Origin: CAYMBL01 sp044225155
GTDB taxonomy: Bacteria; Planctomycetota; Phycisphaerae; UBA1845; Fen-1342
NCBI GenBank assembly: GCA_044225155.1
Contig: JBGAJB010000090.1
Location: 1-12,385, forward strand
Direction: 5' to 3'
Length of the DNA: 12,385 bases
Shown: piece after piece, positions 1 through 6,400 of the stretch
Numbering within the stretch: position 1 is the first letter of the stretch
How the letters are laid out: each line of letters starts with the position of its first letter
Translations under genes and position numbers: made by a program
The notes under the pieces: model-generated
Seen by the model: the letters and a program-made list of their open reading frames with translations, nothing else
Database searches by the model: none
Told to the model about the DNA's origin: nothing

Positions 1-1202
1 GGCAGGCCCGACGCATTCAGCAGCGCGAGCGCCTCGCTCAGCTTGCCGCTTTCCTTCAGCTTGTTCACTTCGGGCAATACTCGACCGCGCAGTGCGGACT
101 GCTCGAGCGGCACCCAATCGTCGTGAAAGCGGGCGAAGGCCGGCGCGCGGGCCTCGCGCAGCGTGCTTTCGAGCTCATCCCATTTCTGACTTAGCGCCGC
201 GGAGCGGGCTTTCTGCAGGAGAACCGTGTTGTAGCGCTGGGCCTGACGATCAAAATTTGCCTGCATGTCGCGCAGCAGAGATTCGCGTGGCTTTGCCGCT
301 CCGCGCTCCGCGTCTATTTCTCGCTGCGCCGCTTCGAAATCGTGCCGCTCCAGCGCCTTCGCGAAATCCGGCGTGGCGGCCGGCTGCTCCGCCGGAGAAT
401 TCGACCGCAAGACCTGCACGCGGCGCTGACCCGTTTCCACCGGCGCGCCGGGTTTCAGGCTCGTCGTAATACGCAATGTGACGTAGTAGACGCCGGCCGC
501 GAGCAGCACGATCGTCACTCCGCCGAGCAAAGCGATACGGAGTGCGCGCGGCGTCGCCGGCTCAGACATCATCGGCGTGGTGCGCGCGGCAAGTAGCGGA
601 TCTGGTGCATCGGTCGAAGCGGTCTGCGTCGGCGCGCTTGGCGCGACCGCCAGCGGCGGCCCGGTCACGGCCAGTAGCGGCGCGGCCGGCGGCTCATCCG
701 CGGGCGGATGGGCGTCTTGCGGCAACGAGAATTCAAGCAGGAATTCGCCGACTTGAAATGTCTCCAGGGATCGCAGCTCGAAAGTGTGAACGCGCGAACC
801 CTGGACACGAATGCCATTGCGCGAGCCGAGGTCTTCGAGCACCCACGCCCCGCCCACGAAGGCCAACTCCGCGTGGTGACGCGCCACCGTTTCCGACGGC
901 AGTTGAATATCGCAGTGATCGGCACGCCCGATGGAATAGCGGCGCTGCGGCTCCAGTGCGAATCTCCGCCCTTCAAACGCCGGTCCGCGTTTGACGCGAA
1001 TCTGGCAAAGGCGCGACGCGGCGTACAACTCGGGTCGCGGCAGTTCGCCCGGGACGCGGACCGCCGTCCCGCAATGCGGGCAATACGCCGTTCGGCCGCG
1101 CGACTCTTCCGTAACGGCCAGATGACGCCGGCAGCCCACATTCGGACAACGAACTGTGGCGCTGGCGGCGCCGGGCGATGCCTGTGGATTGGAACCCGTC
1201 AT
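1..1202 (-). CDS. Zinc-ribbon/FHA-domain single-pass membrane protein, 3' end cut by window edge
   Basis: About 400 codons are visible, with no stop before the left edge. From ATG at 1202 the reading shows a short zinc ribbon (C19, C24, C41, C44; CPNVGC and CPHC). An FHA domain follows at about 67-160 (YSIGRADHCDIQL at 89-101, VARHHAEL at 106-113, DLGSRNG at 124-130). Next come a Pro/Ala-rich linker, one membrane helix at about 221-243 (ALLGGVTIVLLAAGVYYVTL), and a charged alpha-helical region to the edge that looks TPR-like or coiled. FHA domains bind phosphothreonine peptides, so a membrane-anchored phospho-signal reader is the likely role; the partner kinase is not in view. The usual Ser of the SRxH motif is Ala107. 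The start is supported by GAGAGG ten bases upstream and a promoter 55 bases away. The domain call is firm; the biological role is unknown. Confidence 0.85.
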   Translation of the reverse strand, partial: MTGSNPQASPGAASATVRCPNVGCRRHLAVTEESRGRTAYCPHCGTAVRVPGELPRPELYAASRLCQIRVKRGPAFEGRRFALEPQRRYSIGRADHCDIQLPSETVARHHAELAFVGGAWVLEDLGSRNGIRVQGSRVHTFELRSLETFQVGEFLLEFSLPQDAHPPADEPPAAPLLAVTGPPLAVAPSAPTQTASTDAPDPLLAARTTPMMSEPATPRALRIALLGGVTIVLLAAGVYYVTLRITTSLKPGAPVETGQRRVQVLRSNSPAEQPAATPDFAKALERHDFEAAQREIDAERGAAKPRESLLRDMQANFDRQAQRYNTVLLQKARSAALSQKWDELESTLREARAPAFARFHDDWVPLEQSALRGRVLPEVNKLKESGKLSEALALLNASGL

Positions 1203-1256
1203 ACGCTCGCTGCCTCTCAAGAAGAAATGACTGGAGAGGACCAAACGAATCAGCGA

Positions 1257-1285
1257 ATTGTACTGTGCGCCTGCTGATTTCCCAA
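1257..1285 (-). promoter_or_regulatory. Predicted sigma70-like promoter of the FHA gene
   Basis: Reading the minus strand, TTGGGA (1285-1280) is followed after exactly 17 bases by TACAAT (1262-1257). This gives 4/6 and 5/6 matches to the -35 and -10 consensus. Transcription would begin near 1250, leaving a leader of about 48 bases that contains the GAGAGG ribosome site. It lies in the 148-base gap after the permease stop, so the FHA gene probably has its own promoter. Prediction from spacing and consensus only. Confidence 0.45.
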
Positions 1286-1350
1286 GCGATCTGTGGTATT
1301 GCAAATCACCGGTGTTTGTCGAATCAGGCTTTTGTCGGGATGCGCGAAGT

Positions 1351-2913
1351 TCAGCGCCGGCGCGGCTTCCTCGGCCAGGCCAACGCGGCACTCACGCCGC
1401 CTGCCAAAAGCAGGACATACAGGCACATCGCGATCACGTTGTCGCTGCGGCCAAAGTGGATTTGGTTCAGCAACGTGACGGCCAAACTCTTCACGCCGGG
1501 TGGCGTCACCATCTGTGACGCGGCGATCTCGGTCAGCGATAGAAGGCCTGAGACAGTTGCCGCCAGCAGCAATGGCCGCATCAGCAGCGGAAACCGCACA
1601 CTCCAGTAATGATCCGAGAAACCTGCGCGATCCGACAGCGCGAGCGGCGTCAACGGCGTAACGTACAGATGGGCGGCAAGGCCGGTCAGTGCGATCGGGA
1701 TTAGCGCGAATCTTGCCGCGCCGACGCCGGAAACGATCAGCGCGTGATCGCTGATCCAATCGATCTTCGTGTACGCCGCGAGGAAGGAATCACCCACGAG
1801 CGCGGGCGGCGCCACCGCAAAAAGAGCGGCCAGCGCCGTGATCACAGCAGCGAGCAATCCGGCAGCGCGCCCAAGCCCGGTCGAAAAGTGCGGACCGGCC
1901 GCGCGCAACATATCGACTCCCACCGCCAGCACGACGCAAAGCAGCATCGCCCCGGCGCCACACAACAATCCGTCCGGCCACGCATCCGGGAACACGCGCC
2001 ACACTTTTCCGAAGGCCGACCAGTCGTGCAGATGCGTCACAAGCAGGAGCCACGGGAGCAGCAGAAGTGCGCCGACACCCGGCACAAGCGAGCGAAAAGC
2101 GCCCCACCGCCCATGGGCGCCCGTCTCAGCCACATCCCGCGCCAGGATGGCCAGGTCATCGAGCGCCGCGGTGACACGCCGCCGCAGCAGCAACCAGGAA
2201 CTTAGTAGCACCATGACGACGACCAGGAGCGGCCACGCGAGCGCCAATCCGCGCCCGGGCGCGGCGATCACCTGCAATTCGGCAAACAGCTCAACATTCC
2301 AGGTCGGCACGAGCGAGAGGTGGCAGACCGCGAACTCGGTCAGTGCGAACGCGACCGTCGTGGTCAAAGATAGAAAAAGCCAGGGTCGCAGCGCGCTTAG
2401 AGACGCGCCAAACAGCGCGCGCGCGGGCGTCGCATCGGTGATCGCCAGCAACCAGGCGGGCCGTCCGCTCGCCGACCAGCCGCACGCGAGGATGACCGCG
2501 GCGAGCGGCGCAAGCCAGCACCCCAGACACCAGATGGCACGCCCATAGGTCGCGAGGAAGCCGGGCCACGGCGCGCTGAGCTGCGACGCGGTCGGCAATC
2601 CTTCGGGCAGGAGCGGTAGGGACCACGCGTATGTGTAAACGTATGTCGGCGTCAGAAAGGTCGCGAGCGCCAACCAGATCGCGAGCGTTCGAAAGCCGCA
2701 TCCGCGCGGCCGCGCAAAGCCGATCGCGAGCGGAGTCGCGAGCAACTGAGCTAGCAGCGCCCCGGCCAGCGCAATTCCCGCGCCGCGCGCCAACAGCGAC
2801 AGACGGCGCGGCGTAAGCGCGGCCGCGAAGTCGCCGCCGGCCGCCCCGTCGATTCCCGCCGCGGCGAGCGGGGTTCCGAAAACGAAAACGACGGCCGCGA
2901 AAGCGAGGGCCAA
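1351..2913 (-). CDS. ABC transporter permease, two fused membrane domains (iron(III)/thiamine type)
   Basis: The protein has 520 residues from a TTG at 2913, or 533 from a CTG at 2952. About twelve hydrophobic segments fall in two halves, as in FbpB/ThiP-type permeases, where one chain makes the whole channel. Each half carries a cytoplasmic coupling loop. The first is at about 157-180 (ATPARALFGASLSALRPW); the second, at about 424-447 (RAGFSDHYWSVRFPLLMRP), lacks the canonical EAA but keeps the shape. The stretches after the loops (FALTEFAVCHL, LSLTEIAASQM) match the family pattern. It should move a substrate such as ferric iron across the inner membrane together with an ATPase and a binding protein. 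Neither is adjacent in this window, so the substrate is inferred only. TTG has no ribosome site and would shorten the first helix; the CTG has a strong one. The C terminus is Arg-rich (PRKPRRR). Confidence 0.82.
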   Translation of the reverse strand: MALAFAAVVFVFGTPLAAAGIDGAAGGDFAAALTPRRLSLLARGAGIALAGALLAQLLATPLAIGFARPRGCGFRTLAIWLALATFLTPTYVYTYAWSLPLLPEGLPTASQLSAPWPGFLATYGRAIWCLGCWLAPLAAVILACGWSASGRPAWLLAITDATPARALFGASLSALRPWLFLSLTTTVAFALTEFAVCHLSLVPTWNVELFAELQVIAAPGRGLALAWPLLVVVMVLLSSWLLLRRRVTAALDDLAILARDVAETGAHGRWGAFRSLVPGVGALLLLPWLLLVTHLHDWSAFGKVWRVFPDAWPDGLLCGAGAMLLCVVLAVGVDMLRAAGPHFSTGLGRAAGLLAAVITALAALFAVAPPALVGDSFLAAYTKIDWISDHALIVSGVGAARFALIPIALTGLAAHLYVTPLTPLALSDRAGFSDHYWSVRFPLLMRPLLLAATVSGLLSLTEIAASQMVTPPGVKSLAVTLLNQIHFGRSDNVIAMCLYVLLLAGGVSAALAWPRKPRRR

Positions 2914-2959
2914 CCAAACGAATGTAAGGATGTGCTTCCAATCCGCCTTCAGAACGCCG

Positions 2960-2967
2960 CCCCTCCC
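2960..2967 (-). promoter_or_regulatory. Strong Shine-Dalgarno pointing to a CTG start for the permease
   Basis: The minus strand reads GGGAGGGG at 2967-2960, seven bases before CTG at 2952-2950, which is in frame with the permease. Starting there adds 13 residues (KADWKHILTFVW after the initiator). This supplies a positive N terminus and completes a membrane helix of about 22 residues. No ATG or GTG exists in this frame downstream of the stop near 3018, so the choice is CTG 2952 or TTG 2913. Confidence 0.45.
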
Positions 2968-3041
2968 GTCCGAAAAAAGGTTCTCTGCTGCCGTAACCGG
3001 CCATGCCTTAAGTGTTTACGGATAAATCCCGAGAACCTCTC

Positions 3042-3067
3042 AGAATTCATGCGCCGGCGGGAATTCT
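3042..3067. repeat. Inverted repeat AGAATTC-N12-GAATTCT
   Basis: Perfect 7-base arms (3042-3048 and 3061-3067) separated by 12 bases that themselves contain the palindrome CGCCGGCG (3052-3059). It lies about 90 bases upstream of the permease start region. It could be an operator for the permease or part of the candidate plus-strand RNA; the sequence does not decide. Confidence 0.5.
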
Positions 3068-3173
3068 CCGGGCGGCTCACCGGTTTCTCCATATGACGAA
3101 ACCCTTCCACTTGGGTGGTTGGGAATTGGCGAACTGTAAGCTTGGCTCGCCCAGTCCGCCGATCGTTTTCGTA

Positions 3174-3210
3174 GCCCGTCCTCATGTCGGAGAGGACGGG
3201 CATTTTTTTT
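3174..3210 (+). terminator. Strong rho-independent terminator, plus strand, with no assigned gene
   Basis: A perfect 10-bp stem, GCCCGTCCTC (3174-3183) with GAGGACGGGC (3192-3201), closes an 8-base loop. One A and eight T residues (3203-3210) follow. On the minus strand no T tract follows the hairpin, so it acts in the plus direction only. Both flanking genes are on the minus strand. Confidence 0.8.
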
Positions 3211-3291
3211 GCCCGCACTTTCGAAGGCCCTGTCGCCCCGTCGCGCGTGTCTCAACCCAAGCACAGCCCGCGCATTCGAGCCGCGACAGCC

Positions 3292-4779
3292 TCATCGGAT
3301 CAACAATTCCAGGAATCGCCCGTAGGCGCGCTGCCAAGCGGTTCCGGCCTGCGGTGCATAGCGCGTGGGTTGCACGGACGAAAATACGACTTGCCGTAGC
3401 CCCGCCAGCGAGTCAATCCGGCCCATCGCCAGCGCCTGAATCAGGCAGTTGCCGATGGCGGTCGCTTCCACCGGACCGGCGATTACCGGCTTGCCGATCG
3501 CGTCGGCCGTGAATTGACAAAGCAGCACGTTTTGAACGCCGCCACCTACCACATGCACGACATCAATCGGCCGACGCGCGACGCGGGCGATGTCCTCCAA
3601 CACGTGGCGATATTTGAGAGCCAGGCTCTCGAGAATGCAGCGCGTAATGGCAGCGCGATTCAGCGGCGGGCGCTGCCCAGTTTCCTGACAAAACGCGACA
3701 ATGCGGGCGGGCATGTCTCCCGGCGCGGCGAAACGCGGATCATCGGGATCGACCAGCACCCCGAGCGGCGGCGCGGCCTCGGCTTCGGCGACGAGTTGTT
3801 CGTGCTTCAGGGGCCCGGAATCCGCTGATTCCCACGTTCTCTTGCACTCCTGAAGCAGCCAAAGCCCGGCCACGTTCCGCAGAAACCGGATCGTGCCATC
3901 GACGCCGGCCTCGTTGGTCATGCTCGCCGCCAGCGCAGCCTCCGAACGCACCGATTGTCGCAACTCGACGCCGACCAGCGACCAGGTTCCCGAACTGATA
4001 TAGGCCCAGTTCTCGCCGCGCGCCGGGACGGCGGCGACGGCGCAGCCCGTGTCGTGGCCGCAGGGCGCGATGACCTGGGTCCGCAGACCGACTTCGCCGG
4101 CCACATCGTCTCGCAGCGGTCCCAACACCGAGCCGCTTGGACAAACCCTCGGCAGAATCGCCTCAGGCAATCCGATCGCCCGCACGAGTTCCGGCGACCA
4201 GCCTTCGCGCTGAGGCGGAGCAAAGTCATAGAGCTGAGACGTGCTAGCGATGCTGCGTTCACTGGTCATGGAACCGCAGAGCTGGTGGTTCATCAGATCG
4301 GGCATGAAGAGCAAACGTTCCGCACGGGCAAGTCGCCGCTGCGGCCCCGTCACCTCGGCGAAAAGCTGGTAGATCGTGTTCAGCGGCATGAACTGAATGC
4401 CGGTTCCCGCGTAGACCCGGTCGCGCGGGATTCGTTCAAACACGCGGGCCGGCGCGCCAACCGTCCGCGCGTCGCGATAGTGATAGGGCAGCCCGATCAA
4501 TTCGCCGCGCCCATCGAGCAGGCCGTAATCGACGCCCCAGGTGTCGACGCCGACGCCGTCGAGCGTGATGCCGCGCCGCGCGCAGATCTGCAGCGCCCCC
4601 TTCGTCTCCTCCCAGAGGCGCGAGAAATCCCAAAACAACCCGTCGTCGCGGCGCAGCGGCTCATTGGGAAAGCGGTGGATGACCTCGATGGCAACGCGGC
4701 CGTCGCCGAACGTGCCGAGGACCGCCCGACCGCTGGACGCCCCGAGATCGATCGCGAGGAAGCGCCCGTCGCTCATCAT
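3292..4779 (-). CDS. rhaB: Rhamnulokinase-like FGGY-family carbohydrate kinase
   Basis: A 495-residue protein, close to the family length (E. coli RhaB is 489). It should phosphorylate L-rhamnulose to rhamnulose-1-phosphate with ATP in the cytoplasm. Visible signatures are the N-terminal phosphate loop DLGASSGR (11-18), VDTWGVDYGLLD (78-89), FMPDLMNHQLCG (158-169), and CGHDTGCAVAAVPA (240-253) with the likely catalytic base D243. Further on are YISSGTWSLVGVE (260-272), TNEAGVDGTIRFLRNVAGLW (288-307), VGGGVQN (411-417) and ATAIGN (440-445 region). The ATG at 4779 overlaps the mcsB stop (TGATG) and has no ribosome site, so it is probably translated by coupling; ATG at 4776 is an alternative. 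No rhamnose isomerase or aldolase gene is nearby, so the true substrate could be another ketose. The family assignment is strong; the substrate is less certain. Confidence 0.9.
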   Translation of the reverse strand: MMSDGRFLAIDLGASSGRAVLGTFGDGRVAIEVIHRFPNEPLRRDDGLFWDFSRLWEETKGALQICARRGITLDGVGVDTWGVDYGLLDGRGELIGLPYHYRDARTVGAPARVFERIPRDRVYAGTGIQFMPLNTIYQLFAEVTGPQRRLARAERLLFMPDLMNHQLCGSMTSERSIASTSQLYDFAPPQREGWSPELVRAIGLPEAILPRVCPSGSVLGPLRDDVAGEVGLRTQVIAPCGHDTGCAVAAVPARGENWAYISSGTWSLVGVELRQSVRSEAALAASMTNEAGVDGTIRFLRNVAGLWLLQECKRTWESADSGPLKHEQLVAEAEAAPPLGVLVDPDDPRFAAPGDMPARIVAFCQETGQRPPLNRAAITRCILESLALKYRHVLEDIARVARRPIDVVHVVGGGVQNVLLCQFTADAIGKPVIAGPVEATAIGNCLIQALAMGRIDSLAGLRQVVFSSVQPTRYAPQAGTAWQRAYGRFLELLIR

Positions 4780-5840
4780 CAATTCTTGGAAAGCTTGGAT
4801 CGGATCAGCGCCGCGCGGGCCAGTCCGCGCTGCTCACCGCTCAAGCGCTCGCCTTGAAGTTTTTGCAGATGCGCGGGCTGCGTCTGAAGGAACAGCTCAT
4901 TCACCGTGTCGAGCCGCACGTTGCTGAGCCGTCCGACATGCAGCCCCATCCGCACGTGCGAGAGGCATTGCAGGGCTTCGTTTGAACTGATCAGTCGGGC
5001 GTTTTGCAGCGCCCCCATGGCGCGGAAAACCTTGTCATCCAGCGCCGATAGCCGGGTCGAAAGCAACGACTCCCGCGCGGTTCGTTCGAACGCGACGATG
5101 CGTGGAATCACGTCATCGCGAAACTCGTCGATGATCTCAGGTTCGCTCCGCCCGAGCGTAATCTGGTTGGAGACCTGGAAGAAATCGCCGAGCGCCTCGG
5201 TCCCCTCGCCGAACAAGCCGCGCACCGCAAGCTTCAATTCCTTCGCAAAGGTCCAAACGCGCTCCAATTCGCCCGTGAGCCGCAGTGCCGGCAAATGCAG
5301 CATGACGGAAACGCGAATACCCGTCCCAACGTTGGTCGGGCAGGCGGTCAGATATCCGTATTGCTCGTGAAACGAGTATTCCACGCGCTGATCGATGGCA
5401 TTATCGAGTGCGTCGATCGCGGCCCAGACCTCGTCGAGTTGCAGGCCACCGCGCATCACCTGCAGCCGCAGGTGATCTTCCTCGTTGATCATGACCGAGC
5501 TGCTGCCCTGCGCGTCGAACATGACGCGCCGCGGACCGCTGCCGTCCGCGTGCTGCCGGCTGATGAGCTGGCGCTCCACCAGCAGGCGGCGGTCCAGCTC
5601 ATCGAGGCGATCAACGTCGATGTCGTGCCCCTGCGCGAACACTCCGGCCGCGCGGAGTCCCTTGCGCAGCACATCCGCCAGCTCGGTGCGCGAGCCCGCA
5701 TCCGCGCGCGACAGAAACGGAAATCCGCGAATGTTTCGCGCCAGGCGAATTCGCGTCGAAATGACGATTTCGTGATTAGGACCGGTGCCTCGCAGCCACT
5801 CGGCGGCCTGACGTGCGACGTTGTCGAGCGGCAGGCTCAT
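4779..5840 (-). CDS. mcsB: Protein-arginine kinase McsB
   Basis: A 353-residue member of the phosphagen-kinase fold family that transfers phosphate from ATP to protein arginines. In Bacillus such phosphoarginine marks substrates for the ClpCP protease. The sequence shows the nucleotide-binding STRIRLARN (28-36), the NEED loop (119-122), the CPTNVGTG active-site loop with C167, and NQITLGRSE (225-233). Length and C167 position agree with B. subtilis McsB. The C-terminal phosphoarginine-sensing motif, RDxxRA in Bacillus, reads RGLARA here (338-343), so the Asp is Gly. The ATG at 5840 overlaps the mcsA stop (ATGA), and the TGA at 4779 overlaps the next start. Both junctions imply one polycistronic, coupled message. 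ClpC and CtsR are not in the window. Confidence 0.95.
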   Translation of the reverse strand: MSLPLDNVARQAAEWLRGTGPNHEIVISTRIRLARNIRGFPFLSRADAGSRTELADVLRKGLRAAGVFAQGHDIDVDRLDELDRRLLVERQLISRQHADGSGPRRVMFDAQGSSSVMINEEDHLRLQVMRGGLQLDEVWAAIDALDNAIDQRVEYSFHEQYGYLTACPTNVGTGIRVSVMLHLPALRLTGELERVWTFAKELKLAVRGLFGEGTEALGDFFQVSNQITLGRSEPEIIDEFRDDVIPRIVAFERTARESLLSTRLSALDDKVFRAMGALQNARLISSNEALQCLSHVRMGLHVGRLSNVRLDTVNELFLQTQPAHLQKLQGERLSGEQRGLARAALIRSKLSKN

Positions 5841-6328
5841 CGTTTCTCCAGCTCGCGCAGCTCATCGCGCACCTTGGCCGCCAATTCGTAGTTTTCGCCG
5901 TTCAGGGCCGATTCTAGGGCACGCCTCAGGCGGCGCAGCTCGGCCGTGCGATTCACCGCGCCGGCCGAGCGCGGGCGCTTGCCGACGTGCCGCTCCGCGC
6001 CGTCCTGCGCGCGCTCAATCAGCGGATGCAGCAGCGAGCGAAAAGCGTCGTAGTCATGCGGACAGCCGAGCATGCCCTGATTGCGAAATTCAAAATAACT
6101 CGTGCCGCATTCGTCACAGATCGGGTTAATGGCTTCGCTCGTCGGCTTCGACGAGAGCAGTGCCTGCAGCGCCTCAACGGCCAGCGTCGGCTTGCTCGAC
6201 GGCGCGACGCCTTCTTCTTCCGCGCACGAATCGCACAGGTGCCGCTCTTCCTTCGAGTGATCGGTTGGGTCGATGTTCAGGATATGAAAGGTTGCCTGCG
6301 CCTTCTTACAGCGCTCGCAGAAACCCAT
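5837..6328 (-). CDS. mcsA: McsA, zinc-binding activator of protein-arginine kinase, with UVR motif
   Basis: A 163-residue protein that in Firmicutes binds and activates McsB. Cys pairs are C4/C7, C32/C35 and C71/C74. The fourth zinc element is GCPHDYDAF (88-96), with C89 but Asp where Bacillus McsA has a second Cys; H91 may substitute. A UVR helical-hairpin motif ends the protein (about 128-161, LRRLRRALESALNGENYELA), the segment also found in UvrB/UvrC. ATG at 6328 is preferred because it puts the first Cys pair at the N terminus and has AGGTG upstream; a TTG at 6364 would add 12 residues. The stop overlaps the mcsB start by four bases (ATGA). The gap to the upstream hydrolase is 72 bases on the same strand, so shared transcription is possible. 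Confidence 0.93.
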   Translation of the reverse strand: MGFCERCKKAQATFHILNIDPTDHSKEERHLCDSCAEEEGVAPSSKPTLAVEALQALLSSKPTSEAINPICDECGTSYFEFRNQGMLGCPHDYDAFRSLLHPLIERAQDGAERHVGKRPRSAGAVNRTAELRRLRRALESALNGENYELAAKVRDELRELEKR

Positions 6329-6344
6329 GACGACACCTGCTCCG

Positions 6345-6362
6345 GCGGCCGTCCGTGGCCGC
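6345..6362. repeat. Inverted repeat GCGGCC-N6-GGCCGC before mcsA
   Basis: Perfect 6-bp arms (6345-6350, 6357-6362) around GTCCGT, just upstream of the mcsA ribosome site. No T tract follows on either strand, so it is not an intrinsic terminator. It could be a leader hairpin or an operator half-site pair, but GC-rich DNA makes such repeats common by chance. It does not resemble a CtsR or CIRCE box. Confidence 0.3.
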
Positions 6363-6400
6363 AATGATGCTAGCGAAGCCGCTGCCGCGGGGCAAACCGC

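Larger units (their letters stand above)
3031..3210 (+). ncRNA. Candidate structured small RNA ending at an intrinsic terminator
   Basis: No plus-strand gene precedes the strong terminator at 3174-3210, so something short must be transcribed into it, or it guards against readthrough. Upstream, several segments can pair on the plus strand: GAGAACC (3031-3037) with GGTTTCTC (3082-3089), enclosing AGAATTC/GAATTCT (3042-3067); ACCC with GGGT around 3101-3116; and GGCGA (3128-3132) with TCGCC (3147-3151). I recognise no riboswitch, 6S, SRP, RNase P or tmRNA signature, and I see no convincing promoter. The 5' end given is only the outermost pairing segment. Confidence 0.25.
2914..3291. other. Gene-free interval between the permease and the rhamnulokinase-like gene
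   Basis: About 340-378 bases without a convincing coding region. It holds the permease ribosome site (2960-2967), an AGAATTC/GAATTCT inverted repeat (3042-3067), other short stems, and a plus-strand intrinsic terminator (3174-3210). Open frames cross it on both strands, but they are Arg-rich or have no stop before the terminator. No terminator for the minus-strand kinase gene ending at 3292 is visible. Confidence 0.6.

Noticed and set aside
1769..2548. 259-residue plus-strand open frame opposite the permease
   Set aside because: Ser/Arg/Ala-rich translation with no domain; a mirror of the permease codon pattern.
2291..3004. 237-residue minus-strand frame with an ATG start overlapping the permease
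   Set aside because: Arg-rich out-of-frame translation. The permease frame through the same bases has clear membrane helices. I kept in mind that a sequencing indel could join this ATG to the permease.
2949..3218. 89-residue minus-strand open frame just upstream of the permease
   Set aside because: It passes through the terminator hairpin and the inverted repeats, is very Arg-rich, lacks the GC-rich third positions of its neighbours, and resembles no known family.
3012..3512. 166-residue plus-strand open frame
   Set aside because: It reads straight through the strong terminator into sequence antisense to rhaB, so it is unlikely to be translated.
3955..4857. 300-residue plus-strand open frame opposite rhaB and the end of mcsB
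   Set aside because: It crosses two well-supported genes on the other strand and resembles no known protein; composition shadow.
6329..6400. Possible CtsR or CIRCE operator ahead of mcsA
   Set aside because: I looked for GGTCAAA-type direct repeats and for TTAGCACTC/GAGTGCTAA arms and found neither; only a GC-rich 6-bp inverted repeat is present.
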